From positions 186,001-250,000 of the forward strand of contig JBEDTR010000001.1 of the NCBI GenBank assembly GCA_040119125.1: a DNA stretch of 64,000 nucleotides, given 5' to 3'. Position 1 is the stretch's first letter. Each line of letters opens with the position of its first letter. This DNA comes from Pacificitalea sp040119125 (GTDB lineage Bacteria; Pseudomonadota; Alphaproteobacteria; Rhodobacterales; Rhodobacteraceae). The translations under genes were made by a program, and so were the position numbers. This document shows, piece by piece, positions 26,007 to 36,380 of the stretch. The notes beneath the pieces are model-generated. The model was not told where the DNA came from. It saw nothing but the letters and a program-made list of their open reading frames with translations, and did no database searches.

Positions 26007-27455
26007 TCAATTCCGCCAGAAACTCACCGTCAGCAGCGCATAAACCACCAGCAGTTCCAACCGCCCCACCAGCATGGCGATGGCGAGCAGCCATTTGGCC
26101 ATGGGGTTGAGGTTGGCGAAATTACCGGCAGGGCCGATCTCGGTGCCAAGGCCGGGGCCGATATTGGCGAGCGCCGTTGCCGCGCCTGAGACGGACGTCA
26201 CGAAATCGAGGCCGGTCATGCTCAACAGGACCGACAGCACGCCCACACTCACCACGAAAAGCGAGAAGAACGCCATGACCGAAGACAGCACGTCCTCGGT
26301 CACAGGGCGGCCATCGAAGCGGGGGATGAAGATGCCCGAGGGGGAGTGCAAACGCCGAATCTGCGCGCGAATGGCAGAGAACAAGATCTGGTAGCGGAAT
26401 ATCTTGATCGAACAGCAGGTCGAGCCCGCGCAGCCGCCCACCAGCCCGATGAAGAAAAACAGCACCCCCGGCATCGGGCCCCACAGCTGATAATCGACCG
26501 AGGCATAGCCCGTGCCGGTGATGATCGAGGTGACGTTGAACAGGCCCTCGCGCAGCCCATGTTCGAAATGGTCGCCGTTAACGACAATTCGGTAGACCGT
26601 CAGCGTCAGCACCAAAACGGCAATCACCAGCAAAAACGCATGCACCTGCGCATCGCGATAGAGAGGTCGCGCGGTGCCGGCGAGGATCTGCACGTAGCGC
26701 ACGAAGGGGAGGCTGGCGAGAATCATGAAGACCGACGCGACATATTCCGCCGGTCCCTGAAACCCGCCGAAGCTGCTGTCATAGGTTGAGAAGCCGCCCG
26801 TCGACAGCGTCGTCAGCGCGTGGTTGAGCGCATCGAAGCTTTCCATGCCCACGGCAAGGTAACTCAGATAGCATGCAAAGGTCAGCGTGACGTAGCAGAC
26901 CGAGATTCGGCTGGCGATCTGACCGGCGCGGGGCAGGATTTTCCCTAGCGTATCGAAGGCTTCGGAACGGAACACCTGCATGCCGCCCACCCGCAATTCG
27001 GGCAGAAACACCATTGCCACGACGATGATGCCGATGCCGCCTGTCCATTGCAGGATCGACCGCCATAGCAAAACGCCCTTGGGCAAGTCATCAAGCCCGG
27101 AAAACACGGTGGACCCCGTGGTGGTCAGCCCGGAGATCGCCTCAAAATAGGCATCGGTCCAGCTGGCATTGGGCGGGCCCAGCATGAAGGGCAGGGCGCC
27201 AAAGATCGGCAATGTCAGCCAGACCCCGGTCGTCAGCAGGAAGGTCTGGCGCAGAGTCAGCCCCTCGCCCACCCCATTGGAACAGGCCAGCGCCATCAAC
27301 CCGCCGCTAAGCAGGGTGATGACCGCACTTTCAAGAAAGACGGGCCAGTGTCCGTTGGCTTCCATCAGATCCATGCCGAGCGGCAGCAGCATGAAGCCGC
27401 CTAAGCAGGTCAGGAGAAGGCCAATGACATATCCCACGGGGCGGATGTCGAACAT
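26007..27455 (-). CDS. trkH: Trk-type potassium uptake protein TrkH
   Basis: A 482-residue inner-membrane protein that conducts potassium with a TrkA subunit. Four pore-loop repeats with the selectivity glycine are visible: SGLTTTGSTV, TLSTGGFST, SIITGTGYAS and ALANIGPGLG. Hydrophobic spans fill the rest. Length is normal for TrkH. ATG 27455 begins MFDIRPVGYVIGLLL. No trkA gene is in the window, which is common because trkA often lies with the ntr genes in alphaproteobacteria. Confidence 0.95.
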   Translation of the reverse strand: MFDIRPVGYVIGLLLTCLGGFMLLPLGMDLMEANGHWPVFLESAVITLLSGGLMALACSNGVGEGLTLRQTFLLTTGVWLTLPIFGALPFMLGPPNASWTDAYFEAISGLTTTGSTVFSGLDDLPKGVLLWRSILQWTGGIGIIVVAMVFLPELRVGGMQVFRSEAFDTLGKILPRAGQIASRISVCYVTLTFACYLSYLAVGMESFDALNHALTTLSTGGFSTYDSSFGGFQGPAEYVASVFMILASLPFVRYVQILAGTARPLYRDAQVHAFLLVIAVLVLTLTVYRIVVNGDHFEHGLREGLFNVTSIITGTGYASVDYQLWGPMPGVLFFFIGLVGGCAGSTCCSIKIFRYQILFSAIRAQIRRLHSPSGIFIPRFDGRPVTEDVLSSVMAFFSLFVVSVGVLSVLLSMTGLDFVTSVSGAATALANIGPGLGTEIGPAGNFANLNPMAKWLLAIAMLVGRLELLVVYALLTVSFWRN

Positions 27456-28006
27456 GAGGCGAAGCGTTGGCCTGCCCCGCGCAGGGTGTCAAGAACCGAG
27501 CCCAAACCGACGGTCCGTGACGGGGCTAGCGCGGCGTGGCGACGACATCGGAGCGCACGGGGCCGGGGTTGGATCGCGCGGCATCGGCGCTTGACGTGAG
27601 GCGCGGCGGTTCAAAAGGCGGGAAGCCCGCAATGCAGCACGGCGGCAATTCACCGGGGGGCGATCAATCTTCGTCAACGAGGCAGGCAAAAGCGTGATCC
27701 ATTAGCGTTACGTCATGCCGCAGCCGCAGAGCGGCGCGAAGGCGAAACGGGGACGCAATTTGAGGATCACCATCATCAGCGTATTCGTGGACGATCAGAA
27801 GAAAGCCCGCCGCGTAGCGGCGATCCTTGCCGCTGGGGGCCGCACACTTGTGGATGGTCGCGAAACGGGATGCTCCGCGATCGATGCTATCGCGTGCCCG
27901 CAGTGTGCGCGGGAAATCCGTGTAGCAAGCAGCCCCATAGACGCGTCAGGCCCGCCGCAGCCTGCGTTCGGACTAATGGGCCGGAAAAGAGCCTGCGGTC
28001 CTGCTG
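27456..28006. other. 551-base stretch without a convincing gene; possible gene remnant
   Basis: Between trkH (start 27455) and the end of the regulator gene at 28007; both are on the minus strand. A plus-strand open frame from 27715 would overlap the regulator by 101 bases and has no ribosome site. It includes a short stretch (27760-27807) translating as RITIISVFVDDQKKA, much like the N-terminus of VOC/glyoxalase-family proteins, after which the resemblance stops. I read it as a decayed fragment at best. No RNA gene is seen. Confidence 0.5.
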
Positions 28007-29407
28007 TCAGCTTCGCCAGCTGTCGCGTTTGCGATAAATGGTTGACGGAGACACTTGCAAAACGCGGGCGGCGCGCGGGATGGAGCCGCCTTCGCGGGCG
28101 ATTGTAGCCTCGATCACCATCTGTTCGATTTCGGCCAAGGGCCGTCCGATCAGGTTTGTCAGGGCGTGATCCGGCGACGCGCTGGGCGATGAGGCGTCGA
28201 TTACCTGCGCGGCGATCTCGGCGGGCGCTCCGGGGTTAAGCGATGCGCTATCGAGCTGCTGGATCAGCTCGAGCGGCAGCATCTCCATTTCGACGCGGGC
28301 GCCGTCATGGGTCGTGACGACATGGCGCAGAGTGTCGGTCAATTCCGCCAGATTGCCGGGCCAAGGCAGCTTTGGCAGCTGCTGGGCCAGCTCGGGGGCG
28401 AATTCGGTGAACCGACGGCCTTTCTCGCGGGCAAGGACCCGCAGCCGGGCGGTGGCGATTTCCAAAACGTCGTCACCCAGATCCGCCAGCCGGGGCATGT
28501 CGAGCGGCAACACACCAAGCCTGTCGCGCAGCCGGTCGTCAAATTCGCCATCGGCTACAGCCTGATCCAGATCGCGCGTGGTGGTGCACACCAGCCGTAT
28601 ATTGATGCGATGCGCGACAGTGGCACCGACCGGCTGCACCGTGGCGGTGCGGATGATGTCGAGAAGCAGCGGCTGCAACCCGCGGGGCAGGGCGGCGACC
28701 TCATCGAGAAAAAGCGTGCCTTCATGGGCCAGCTGCGCCGCACCGGCGCGATCCGACAGCGCGCCCACAAACGCCCCGCGCAGGTGGCCCATCAGTTCGG
28801 CCTCTAACTGGTCCACCGGGCGGGTGCGGCAATCGAGTTCGATAAAGGGTTTTTCAGCGCGGGAAGAGGCAAGATGCACGGCGCGGGCGCAGCGTCCCTT
28901 TTCCGTGCCCGGTGCGCCGCGGATCAGTACCGGCGCGCCGGAGCGTCCATAGGCGCGGATCGTCGCGAACATTTCCCCCATCCGGGACGACCGCCCATGG
29001 AACCCGCCAAGGGGCGCCGTCTGGGTTTCGTCATCTTCGGGGAGGGGGTCATGCAGAACGGTGGCACAGTTATGCAGCCGGAATTCGCTGAATGGTTTGA
29101 CGAGGATCTCATAGGCACCGCGGCGCATTTCCGTCACGGCGGCCTCGAAGCTGGGAACGTCGGAGATCAGCACAATGCGGCAATCGGGATGCAGGGCGCG
29201 GCACTGGGCGCAGAGGGCGGCACCTTCCTCAGCGCCGCCGGGCTGGGTCATGTCGACAAAGGCGACGTGGTAGCGCGCATCGGACAAGGCGACCAGCGCG
29301 CTTTGCCCATCGGAAACGGCGGTGACGCGGTGCCCCTCAGAGCGCAGGGTCGCAGCATATGCGTGCCGCAACGAGGCAGAGCCTTCGACTAGCAAAATTT
29401 GCGCCAC
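28007..29407 (-). CDS. NtrC-family response regulator with degenerate sigma-54 contact motif
   Basis: A 466-residue regulator: receiver domain (1-120), AAA+ domain (135-370), and a Fis-type helix-turn-helix at the end (SIPRAARVLQVSPSTIYRKRD). The phosphate-accepting Asp52 (FVDM) and Lys104 (LVKPF) are kept, but the acidic pocket reads VEGS instead of two acids. In the AAA+ part Walker A is GAPGTEKG (164-171) with Glu replacing the usual Gly before Lys, and the sigma-54 contact loop GAFTGA is GAFVGA (211-216). Walker B (GTLFLDEV) is intact. Loss of the loop threonine suggests it may not activate sigma-54 RNA polymerase. No partner kinase is adjacent; prpE lies upstream on the same strand, 182 bases away. 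Confidence 0.88.
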   Translation of the reverse strand: MAQILLVEGSASLRHAYAATLRSEGHRVTAVSDGQSALVALSDARYHVAFVDMTQPGGAEEGAALCAQCRALHPDCRIVLISDVPSFEAAVTEMRRGAYEILVKPFSEFRLHNCATVLHDPLPEDDETQTAPLGGFHGRSSRMGEMFATIRAYGRSGAPVLIRGAPGTEKGRCARAVHLASSRAEKPFIELDCRTRPVDQLEAELMGHLRGAFVGALSDRAGAAQLAHEGTLFLDEVAALPRGLQPLLLDIIRTATVQPVGATVAHRINIRLVCTTTRDLDQAVADGEFDDRLRDRLGVLPLDMPRLADLGDDVLEIATARLRVLAREKGRRFTEFAPELAQQLPKLPWPGNLAELTDTLRHVVTTHDGARVEMEMLPLELIQQLDSASLNPGAPAEIAAQVIDASSPSASPDHALTNLIGRPLAEIEQMVIEATIAREGGSIPRAARVLQVSPSTIYRKRDSWRS

Positions 29408-29589
29408 GCGCTGCCCTCATCCCTGTTTCGCGCCAGCGCATCCCCACGCGGCTGCCGTCTCGTTGTTATGCGGAAAAGCCTAAGGGGGCGTTTCCATCGT
29501 TAAACGAGTCCGCAACCCGTTTCAGTCGCCCTCACTACGGCGTGCTGAAGATAATAGGTCACAATTTCCAAGGTTTGCATCTCTAAAAA

Positions 29590-31482
29590 TCAGGTTTGCG
29601 GGTTTGCGGGGGTGCATAACGCTGCGGAAATTTCCTCTAAAATGGCAGGATCGTCGATGGTCGCCGGGGCGGTGACTGTTTCGCCGTCGGCAATGCGGAC
29701 CATGGTGGCGCGCAAAATCTTACCTGAGCGGGTCTTGGGGAGGCGCTGCACCACCAGAGCGCGTTTGAACGCGGCGACGGGACCGATCCGGTCCCGCACA
29801 AGGGCCACACATTCAGCGGTGATTTCCGCCTCGGGGCGGCTGCAGCGCGCATTGAGGCACAAAAGCCCCACCGGCACCTGCCCCTTCAGGGGATCCGAAA
29901 CCCCGATCACCGCGCATTCGGCGACATCTGGGTGACTGGCGAGCACCTCCTCCATCGCGCCGGTGGACAGGCGGTGCCCGGCCACGTTGATCACGTCATC
30001 GGTGCGCGCCATCACATACAGGTAGCCCTCGGCGTCGAGCATTCCGGCATCGCCCGTTTCATAGTAGCCGGGAAAGCGGCTCAGATAGGCGCGGCGGAAG
30101 CGGTCATCGGCGTTCCACAGCGTGGGCAAGGTGCCGGGCGGCAGCGGCAGGCGCAGCGCGATGGCGCCCAGCATGCCGGGGGGGCAGGGGGTGCCTGCTT
30201 CGTCGAGGATGGTGATGTCATAGCCGGGCATGGCGACGGAGGGGGAGCCTGACTTGATCGGCAGCGGCTCCAACCCGCGGGGATTGGCAGCGATGGCGTA
30301 GCCGGTTTCGGTCTGCCACCAGTGATCGATGACCGGCACGCCCAGTGTGCGTTCCGCCCAATCGACCGTGTCAGGGTCGGCCCGCTCGCCCGCCAGATAA
30401 ACAGCACGCAAGGCAGACAGGTCGTGTTCGCCGGCCAGCGCGCCTGAGGGGTCCTCCCGTTTGACCGCGCGCAGGGCCGTCGGCGCCGTAAAGAAGGCGC
30501 TCACCCCATGCCGCGCCATGACGCGCCAGAATGTGCCCGCATCGGGGGTGCCCACGGGTTTGCCTTCGAATACCACGGTGGTGCAGCCGTGGATCAGCGG
30601 CGCGTAGCAGATGTAGCTATGGCCCACGACCCAGCCGACATCGGAGGCAGCCCAGAAGACCTCCCCCGGCTGCATGTCGTAGATATTCCTCATGGTCCAA
30701 TTGAGCGCCACGAGATGTCCGCCGGTGGGCCGCACAACGCCTTTGGGTTTGCCGGTCGTGCCGGACGTATAAAGGATATAGGCCGGATGAGTGCCCGTCA
30801 CCGGGATGCAGGGGGCGGGGGCGGCGTCCCGCTGGAATTCGTGCCAGTCGAAATCCCGCTCAGGCAACAGCGTCGCGGGTTGGGCGGGGCGCTGCAGGAT
30901 CACGCAGAAATCGGGTTGATGCGCCGCCTGTTCCAGCGCCGCGTCAAGCAGCGGCTTATAGGGGACAATCCGCGATGGCTCGATCCCGCAGGAGCCCGCG
31001 AGGATGCAGCGCGGTTGCGCATCGTCGATCCGAACAGCCAGTTCATGCGCCGCGAAGCCGCCGAAGACGACCGAGTGAATGGCGCCGATGCGCCCGCAGG
31101 CGAGCATCGCGACCAGCGCCTCGGGGACCATCGGCATGTAGATGACCACGCGGTCGCCCATGCCCACCCCACGCGCCGTGAGCGCCCCGGCAAGCTGCGC
31201 GGTGCGGTCGCGCAGCTCGGCATAGGTGAGACGGGTGACGGTATCGGTGACGGGGCTGTCATGGATGATGGCGATGCGATCGCCGTGGCCAGCCTCGACA
31301 TGGCGATCGACGGCGTTCCAGCAGGTGTTCACCATGCCATCGGCGAACCATTCATGCCCGCCGTCAGCGGTTTCCGTCAACGCGTTACGCGGCGCACGAT
31401 CCCAGTCGATGGCGCGGGCGGCGTCTAGCCACCATGCTTCGGGGTTCGCCTGCCAGCGGTCATAGGCCTCGCGGTAGGTCAT
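29590..31482 (-). CDS. prpE: propionate-CoA ligase
   Basis: A 630-residue AMP-forming acyl-CoA synthetase. The phosphate loop YTSGTTGKPKGVVR, the adenine-site DHWWQTETGY, and the catalytic lysine near the end (KTRSGKILR) are all present. The segment FEGKPVGTPDAGTFWRV and the N-terminal YREAYDRWQANPEAWW match PrpE propionyl-CoA synthetases better than acetyl-CoA synthetases. The product propionyl-CoA would enter the methylmalonyl-CoA route for which MeaB (21-22 kb) is an accessory. ATG 31482 follows GGGGGGAG. No prpBCD genes are present. Confidence 0.92.
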   Translation of the reverse strand: MTYREAYDRWQANPEAWWLDAARAIDWDRAPRNALTETADGGHEWFADGMVNTCWNAVDRHVEAGHGDRIAIIHDSPVTDTVTRLTYAELRDRTAQLAGALTARGVGMGDRVVIYMPMVPEALVAMLACGRIGAIHSVVFGGFAAHELAVRIDDAQPRCILAGSCGIEPSRIVPYKPLLDAALEQAAHQPDFCVILQRPAQPATLLPERDFDWHEFQRDAAPAPCIPVTGTHPAYILYTSGTTGKPKGVVRPTGGHLVALNWTMRNIYDMQPGEVFWAASDVGWVVGHSYICYAPLIHGCTTVVFEGKPVGTPDAGTFWRVMARHGVSAFFTAPTALRAVKREDPSGALAGEHDLSALRAVYLAGERADPDTVDWAERTLGVPVIDHWWQTETGYAIAANPRGLEPLPIKSGSPSVAMPGYDITILDEAGTPCPPGMLGAIALRLPLPPGTLPTLWNADDRFRRAYLSRFPGYYETGDAGMLDAEGYLYVMARTDDVINVAGHRLSTGAMEEVLASHPDVAECAVIGVSDPLKGQVPVGLLCLNARCSRPEAEITAECVALVRDRIGPVAAFKRALVVQRLPKTRSGKILRATMVRIADGETVTAPATIDDPAILEEISAALCTPANPQT

Positions 31483-31736
31483 GTGATGCTCCCCCCTGTC
31501 GCGCGTGGATGGTCAGGGCCGCCTCCTCAGGGGCCGTGACGCATGGACGATAGGGCAGGCAGCCGCAACGGGGCAACATATACATGAGGGCAGGGGGGCG
31601 TGGCCCTCGCCCGCATACATGCCGAAGGCCGGGTGCGTAACATCGCAGCTTGTTTAAAAGGGGATGCGCAGCGCGGGGCGCGGCACTGGGCCCGCAGGAT
31701 TGCCCAATGGTTGGTGGGCCAAGCGCGAGGCAGGGT

Positions 31737-31769
31737 GACCGCCCCACAGCCCGAAGGCTGAGGGCGGTC
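31737..31769 (-). terminator. compound hairpin behind ileS
   Basis: GACCGCCC (31737-31744) pairs with GGGCGGTC (31762-31769), and inside CAGCC-cgaa-GGCTG forms a second stem. It starts 11 bases behind the ileS stop. No T-tract follows on the minus strand (TTTT follows only on the plus strand), so terminator function is likely but weaker than usual. Confidence 0.5.
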
Positions 31770-31779
31770 GGGTTTTCGC

Positions 31780-34700
31780 TCAGTCCAGTGCGGCGTCGCA
31801 GCGCGCGCAGGTGGACGGGTGGGTATGGTCGCCCACATCGGGGAGGATCTTCCAGCAGCGCTGACACTTCTCGCCCTCGGCCTCGGCAAAGGTGACGGCG
31901 ATGCCGGGGATTTCGGCCAGTTGGAACGCCCTTTCGGGGGCAGGATCCCCGCTGACAGCGATGTCGGAGGTGATGCAGATATCGGCCAGCGGCACGCTTT
32001 GCAGCGCGGCGCGCAGGTCGGCATCTGCGACATAGACCACGGGCGCGGCCTCTAGCGAGGCGCCGATCACCTTGTCGCGGCGCTGCACCTCCAGCGCGGC
32101 GGTGACGACGCGGCGGGCTTGGCGGATGCCGGCCCATTTCGCGGCCAGCGCCTCATCGCGCCAAGCGTCGGGCGTGTCGGGGAAATCGACCAGATGGACC
32201 GAGCTGTCGTCGCCGGGGAAACGCTCCAGCCAGACCTCTTCCATGGTGAACACCAGAACCGGCGCGAGCCATGTGGTCAGCCGGTGATAGAGCAGGTCCA
32301 GAACGGTGCGCGCGGCGCGGCGGCTGAGGCTATCGGCGGGATCGCAGTAGAGCGTATCCTTGCGGATGTCGAAATAGACGCTCGACAGGTCCACAGTGGC
32401 GAAGTTGAACAGCGCCTGAAACACACCTTGGAAGTCATAGGCGGCGTAGCCTTCGCGGACCTTCACATCCAATTCGGCCAGACGGTGCAGCACCCAGCGC
32501 TCCAGCTCGGGCATATCTGCCGGGGACACCGCATCGGCGGCGTCATAGCCATCCAGATTGCCCAGCATGAAGCGCATGGTGTTGCGCAGGCGGCGATAGC
32601 TGTCGGCCACGCCTTTCAGGATCTCCGGCCCGATGCGCTGATCGCTGGTGTAATCGGTCTGCGCCACCCAGAGCCGCAGGATATCGGCGCCATATTGTTT
32701 GACCACATCGTCGGGCGCGATGGTGTTGCCCAGCGATTTGGACATCTTGTTGCCCTTCTCGTCCAGCGTGAAACCATGGGTCAGCACGCCGCGATAGGGG
32801 GCACGGCCCTTGGTGCCACAGGCCTGCAGCATCGAGGAATGGAACCAGCCGCGGTGCTGGTCGGTGCCTTCGAGGTAGAGATCGGCGATACCATCGGGCG
32901 CGCCATCTTCGCGGTCGCGCAGCACGAAGGCATGGGTCGAGCCGCTGTCGAACCACACGTCGAGGATGTCGAACACCTGATCCCAGTCTTCGGGGTCATA
33001 GTCATCGCCGAGGAAGCGTGCCTTGGCGCCCGGTTTATACCAAGCGTCTGCGCCTTCTTCCTCGAATGCTGCGTTGATGCGCGCATTGACCGCCGGGTCA
33101 CGCAGCAGGAAATCGGCATCGGTGGGCAGCGCCCCCTTGCGGGTAAAGCAGGTGAGCGGCACGCCCCAAGCACGCTGGCGCGACAGCACCCAATCGGGGC
33201 GACCTTCCATCATGGAATAGAGCCGGTTGCGGCCCCCCTGCGGGGTCCAGGCCACCTGATCGATGCAGGTCAGCGCGCGGTCGCGGATGGTGGTGCCGTT
33301 CTGATCCTGCCCATCGCCCACGGGCCGGTCGATGGCGGCGAACCATTGCGGCGTGTTGCGGAAGATCACCGGTGCTTTGGACCGCCAGGAATGCGGATAG
33401 CTGTGCTTGATCTTGCCGCGCGCCATCAGGCCGCCGACGGAGGTGAGCTTATCGATAACCGCCTTATTGGCATCGCCTTCGCCGCCCTTGCGGTTGAGGA
33501 TGTATTTGCCGCCAAAGAAGGGCAGATCAGAGCGGAAACCGCCGTCGTCCATCACGTTATAGGTGATGACTTTTTCCAGCATGCCAAGATCGCGATAGAG
33601 TTCATATTCCTCCATCCCGTGGCTGGGCGCGCAATGCACGAAACCCGTGCCTTCTTCGTCGGTGACGAAATCGGCGGCGCGGAAATCGCGGGGATCATCC
33701 CATTCGCCGTCCGAGCCTTCGGCCCCGGCCAGCGGGTGGTGCAGGGTCATGCGCGACAGCTGTTCGGCGGTGACATCGCTCACGCGGCGATATTGGCCTT
33801 CTTCCAGCCGCGCACGCTCGAACGTGCGAGCGGCCAGCTTATCGGCCAGCAGGTAACGCTCGCCCTTGGCAAGCCAGCATTCCTCGGGCGTGTCGAGCAC
33901 CTCATAGAGGCCATAGTCGTAATCCGCGCCATAGACGACGGCCTTGTTCGACGGGATCGTCCAGGGCGTGGTGGTCCAGATCACGACATAGGCGCCGACG
34001 AACTTCTCAGCCGTGGCGGTGACGGCCTTGAGCACGGCTTCGCGGTCCTCGTCGGATTCCTCTTCGAAGGAGCGGTCTTCCTCGGGCGACCCGAAATCGC
34101 TGACGCGGAATTTCACCCAGATGGTGAAGCTTTCCTTGTCGTGATATTCAACCTCGGCCTCGGCCAGAGCGGTTTTTTCGACCGGCGACCACATCACGGG
34201 CTTCGAGCCTTGGTAAAGCGTGCCGGTCATCAGGAATTTCTGGAATTCCTCGGCGATCACCGCCTCGGCGTGGTAATTCATCGTCAGGTAGGGATCGGCC
34301 CAATTGCCGGTGATGCCCAGACGCTTGAATTCATCGCGCTGCACGTCGATCCAGCCTTCGGCAAAGCGGCGGCATTCCTGACGGAAGTCGATCACGTCGA
34401 CCTCGTCCTTGTTGCGGCCCTTCTTGCGGTATTGCTCTTCGATCTTCCATTCGATGGGCAGGCCGTGGCAATCCCAGCCCGGCACATAGCGCGCGTCGCG
34501 GCCCATCATCTGCTGGCTGCGCACGACCATATCCTTGATCGTCTTGTTCAGCGCGTGCCCGATGTGGAGATGCCCGTTGGCATAGGGCGGTCCATCGTGG
34601 AGCACGAAGGGCGTGCGGTCCCCGGCCTGCGCGCGCAGGCGGTCATAGACGCCGAGCCGCGCCCAGCGATCGAGCCATTCGGGTTCGCGTTTGGGCAGGC

Positions 34701-34791
34701 CGGCGCGCATCGGGAAATCGGTCTGCGGCAGCGTCAGGGTGGATTTGTAATCGGGGGCGGCGGAGTCGGTTTTGGGCGTATCGGCGCACAT
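31780..34791 (-). CDS. ileS: isoleucyl-tRNA synthetase
   Basis: A 1003-residue class I synthetase that charges tRNA-Ile. Class signatures are GHLHIGHALNK (HIGH) near residue 70 and KGNKMSKSLGN (KMSKS); the editing domain with its threonine-rich region (VVIWTTTPWTIPSNKAVV) lies between. The C-terminal zinc ribbon CQRCWK...CARCDAALD is intact. ATG 34791 starts MCADTPKTDSAAPDYKSTL; a longer frame upstream adds low-complexity residues without a ribosome site. A 7-base hairpin (34828-34845) lies in the leader 37 bases ahead of the start. Length fits the bacterial family of about 940-1000 residues. Confidence 0.97.
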   Translation of the reverse strand: MCADTPKTDSAAPDYKSTLTLPQTDFPMRAGLPKREPEWLDRWARLGVYDRLRAQAGDRTPFVLHDGPPYANGHLHIGHALNKTIKDMVVRSQQMMGRDARYVPGWDCHGLPIEWKIEEQYRKKGRNKDEVDVIDFRQECRRFAEGWIDVQRDEFKRLGITGNWADPYLTMNYHAEAVIAEEFQKFLMTGTLYQGSKPVMWSPVEKTALAEAEVEYHDKESFTIWVKFRVSDFGSPEEDRSFEEESDEDREAVLKAVTATAEKFVGAYVVIWTTTPWTIPSNKAVVYGADYDYGLYEVLDTPEECWLAKGERYLLADKLAARTFERARLEEGQYRRVSDVTAEQLSRMTLHHPLAGAEGSDGEWDDPRDFRAADFVTDEEGTGFVHCAPSHGMEEYELYRDLGMLEKVITYNVMDDGGFRSDLPFFGGKYILNRKGGEGDANKAVIDKLTSVGGLMARGKIKHSYPHSWRSKAPVIFRNTPQWFAAIDRPVGDGQDQNGTTIRDRALTCIDQVAWTPQGGRNRLYSMMEGRPDWVLSRQRAWGVPLTCFTRKGALPTDADFLLRDPAVNARINAAFEEEGADAWYKPGAKARFLGDDYDPEDWDQVFDILDVWFDSGSTHAFVLRDREDGAPDGIADLYLEGTDQHRGWFHSSMLQACGTKGRAPYRGVLTHGFTLDEKGNKMSKSLGNTIAPDDVVKQYGADILRLWVAQTDYTSDQRIGPEILKGVADSYRRLRNTMRFMLGNLDGYDAADAVSPADMPELERWVLHRLAELDVKVREGYAAYDFQGVFQALFNFATVDLSSVYFDIRKDTLYCDPADSLSRRAARTVLDLLYHRLTTWLAPVLVFTMEEVWLERFPGDDSSVHLVDFPDTPDAWRDEALAAKWAGIRQARRVVTAALEVQRRDKVIGASLEAAPVVYVADADLRAALQSVPLADICITSDIAVSGDPAPERAFQLAEIPGIAVTFAEAEGEKCQRCWKILPDVGDHTHPSTCARCDAALD

Positions 34792-35208
34792 GGGCGGCGG
34801 TCCTCGGGTATGGGGCGAATGGTCAGGGCTGCCCCTTTGGGCAGCGGCGTGGTGCTGGCGGCGCGGCGAAGCCATGCGCCTTGTCCCGGCGTCCCTGTGT
34901 CAGAACGCCGGGCCCGTAATTCGGGGCAGGGTCATCGCGGATTGGGCGCCACGCGCCACGACCCGGAACGGTATGCTGATCACGAAGCCGGACATGATGA
35001 TCGCCTTATAGGCACCGCTCCGGGGCAGGTCCAGTGCCGGGCGTGTCGCGGTGTGAGGCGGGTGACCCCGGGCGGACGATGCGGACGATGCGCGCACCTC
35101 AGGGCCTGATGGGCGCGGCGCGCTCAGGCTCCCCGCTTGTGCCCGACGCGGGGGGCGCTAGTGTCCGGGGTAACGCGACTGACGTGATTGCAGGGAAGGA
35201 ACATTCTG
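34792..35208. other. 417-base divergent region between ileS and proC
   Basis: Holds the promoters of both genes. It contains the perfect hairpin GCTGCCC-cttt-GGGCAGC (34828-34845) in the ileS leader and a possible 31-codon minus-strand reading (34995 to 34900) with AAGG eight bases ahead of its ATG; the latter has no known relative that I recognise and is not annotated as a gene. Confidence 0.5.
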
Positions 35209-36020
<812 letters not shown>

Positions 36021-36024
<4 letters not shown>

Positions 36025-36380
36025 GTGGGTCCAACGACACTGCCGCGCAGATCGGCTTCGATGATTTCATGAAGGTCGATATCCGCGTGGGCACCATCAC
36101 CCGCGCCGAACCCTATCCGGAGGCGCGCAAACCGGCGATCAAGCTCTGGGTCGATTTCGGCGGCGAGATCGGCGAGAAGAAAAGCTCCGCCCAGATCACC
36201 GCCCATTATGACCCTGAAACCCTGCCGGGGCGACAGGTGATGGCAGTGGTAAATTTCCCCCCGCGGCAGATCGGCAAGGTCATGTCGGAGGTTCTGGTGC
36301 TGGGCGTGCCGGATGCCGATGGCGAGGTGGTGCTGCTGGGCCCATCGCTTGAGGTGCCCGACGGCGGGAGGATGTTCTGA
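36021..36380 (+). CDS. csaA: tRNA-binding chaperone-like protein (CsaA type)
   Basis: A 119-residue protein of OB-fold type. DFMKVDIRVGTI at the N-terminus, KPAIKLWVDFGGEIGEKKSSAQIT in the middle and VVNFPPRQIGKVMSEVLVLG near the end are the landmarks of CsaA and of the tRNA-binding domain also appended to methionyl-tRNA synthetase. CsaA binds peptides and RNA and is linked to protein export in Bacillus; its job in alphaproteobacteria is not clear. It is translationally coupled to proC in front and to a dehydrogenase behind. Confidence 0.9.

Noticed and set aside
27715..28107. 130-codon plus-strand frame as a full gene
   Set aside because: No ribosome site, overlap of 101 bases with the regulator gene, and family likeness limited to about 15 residues.
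34900..34995. 31-codon minus-strand frame in the ileS/proC gap
   Set aside because: Ribosome site is weak and no relative is recognised; too short to call without conservation data.
32119..35109. 996-codon plus-strand open frame opposite ileS
   Set aside because: ileS has all synthetase motifs; the antisense translation is rich in His, Gly and Arg with no domain sense.
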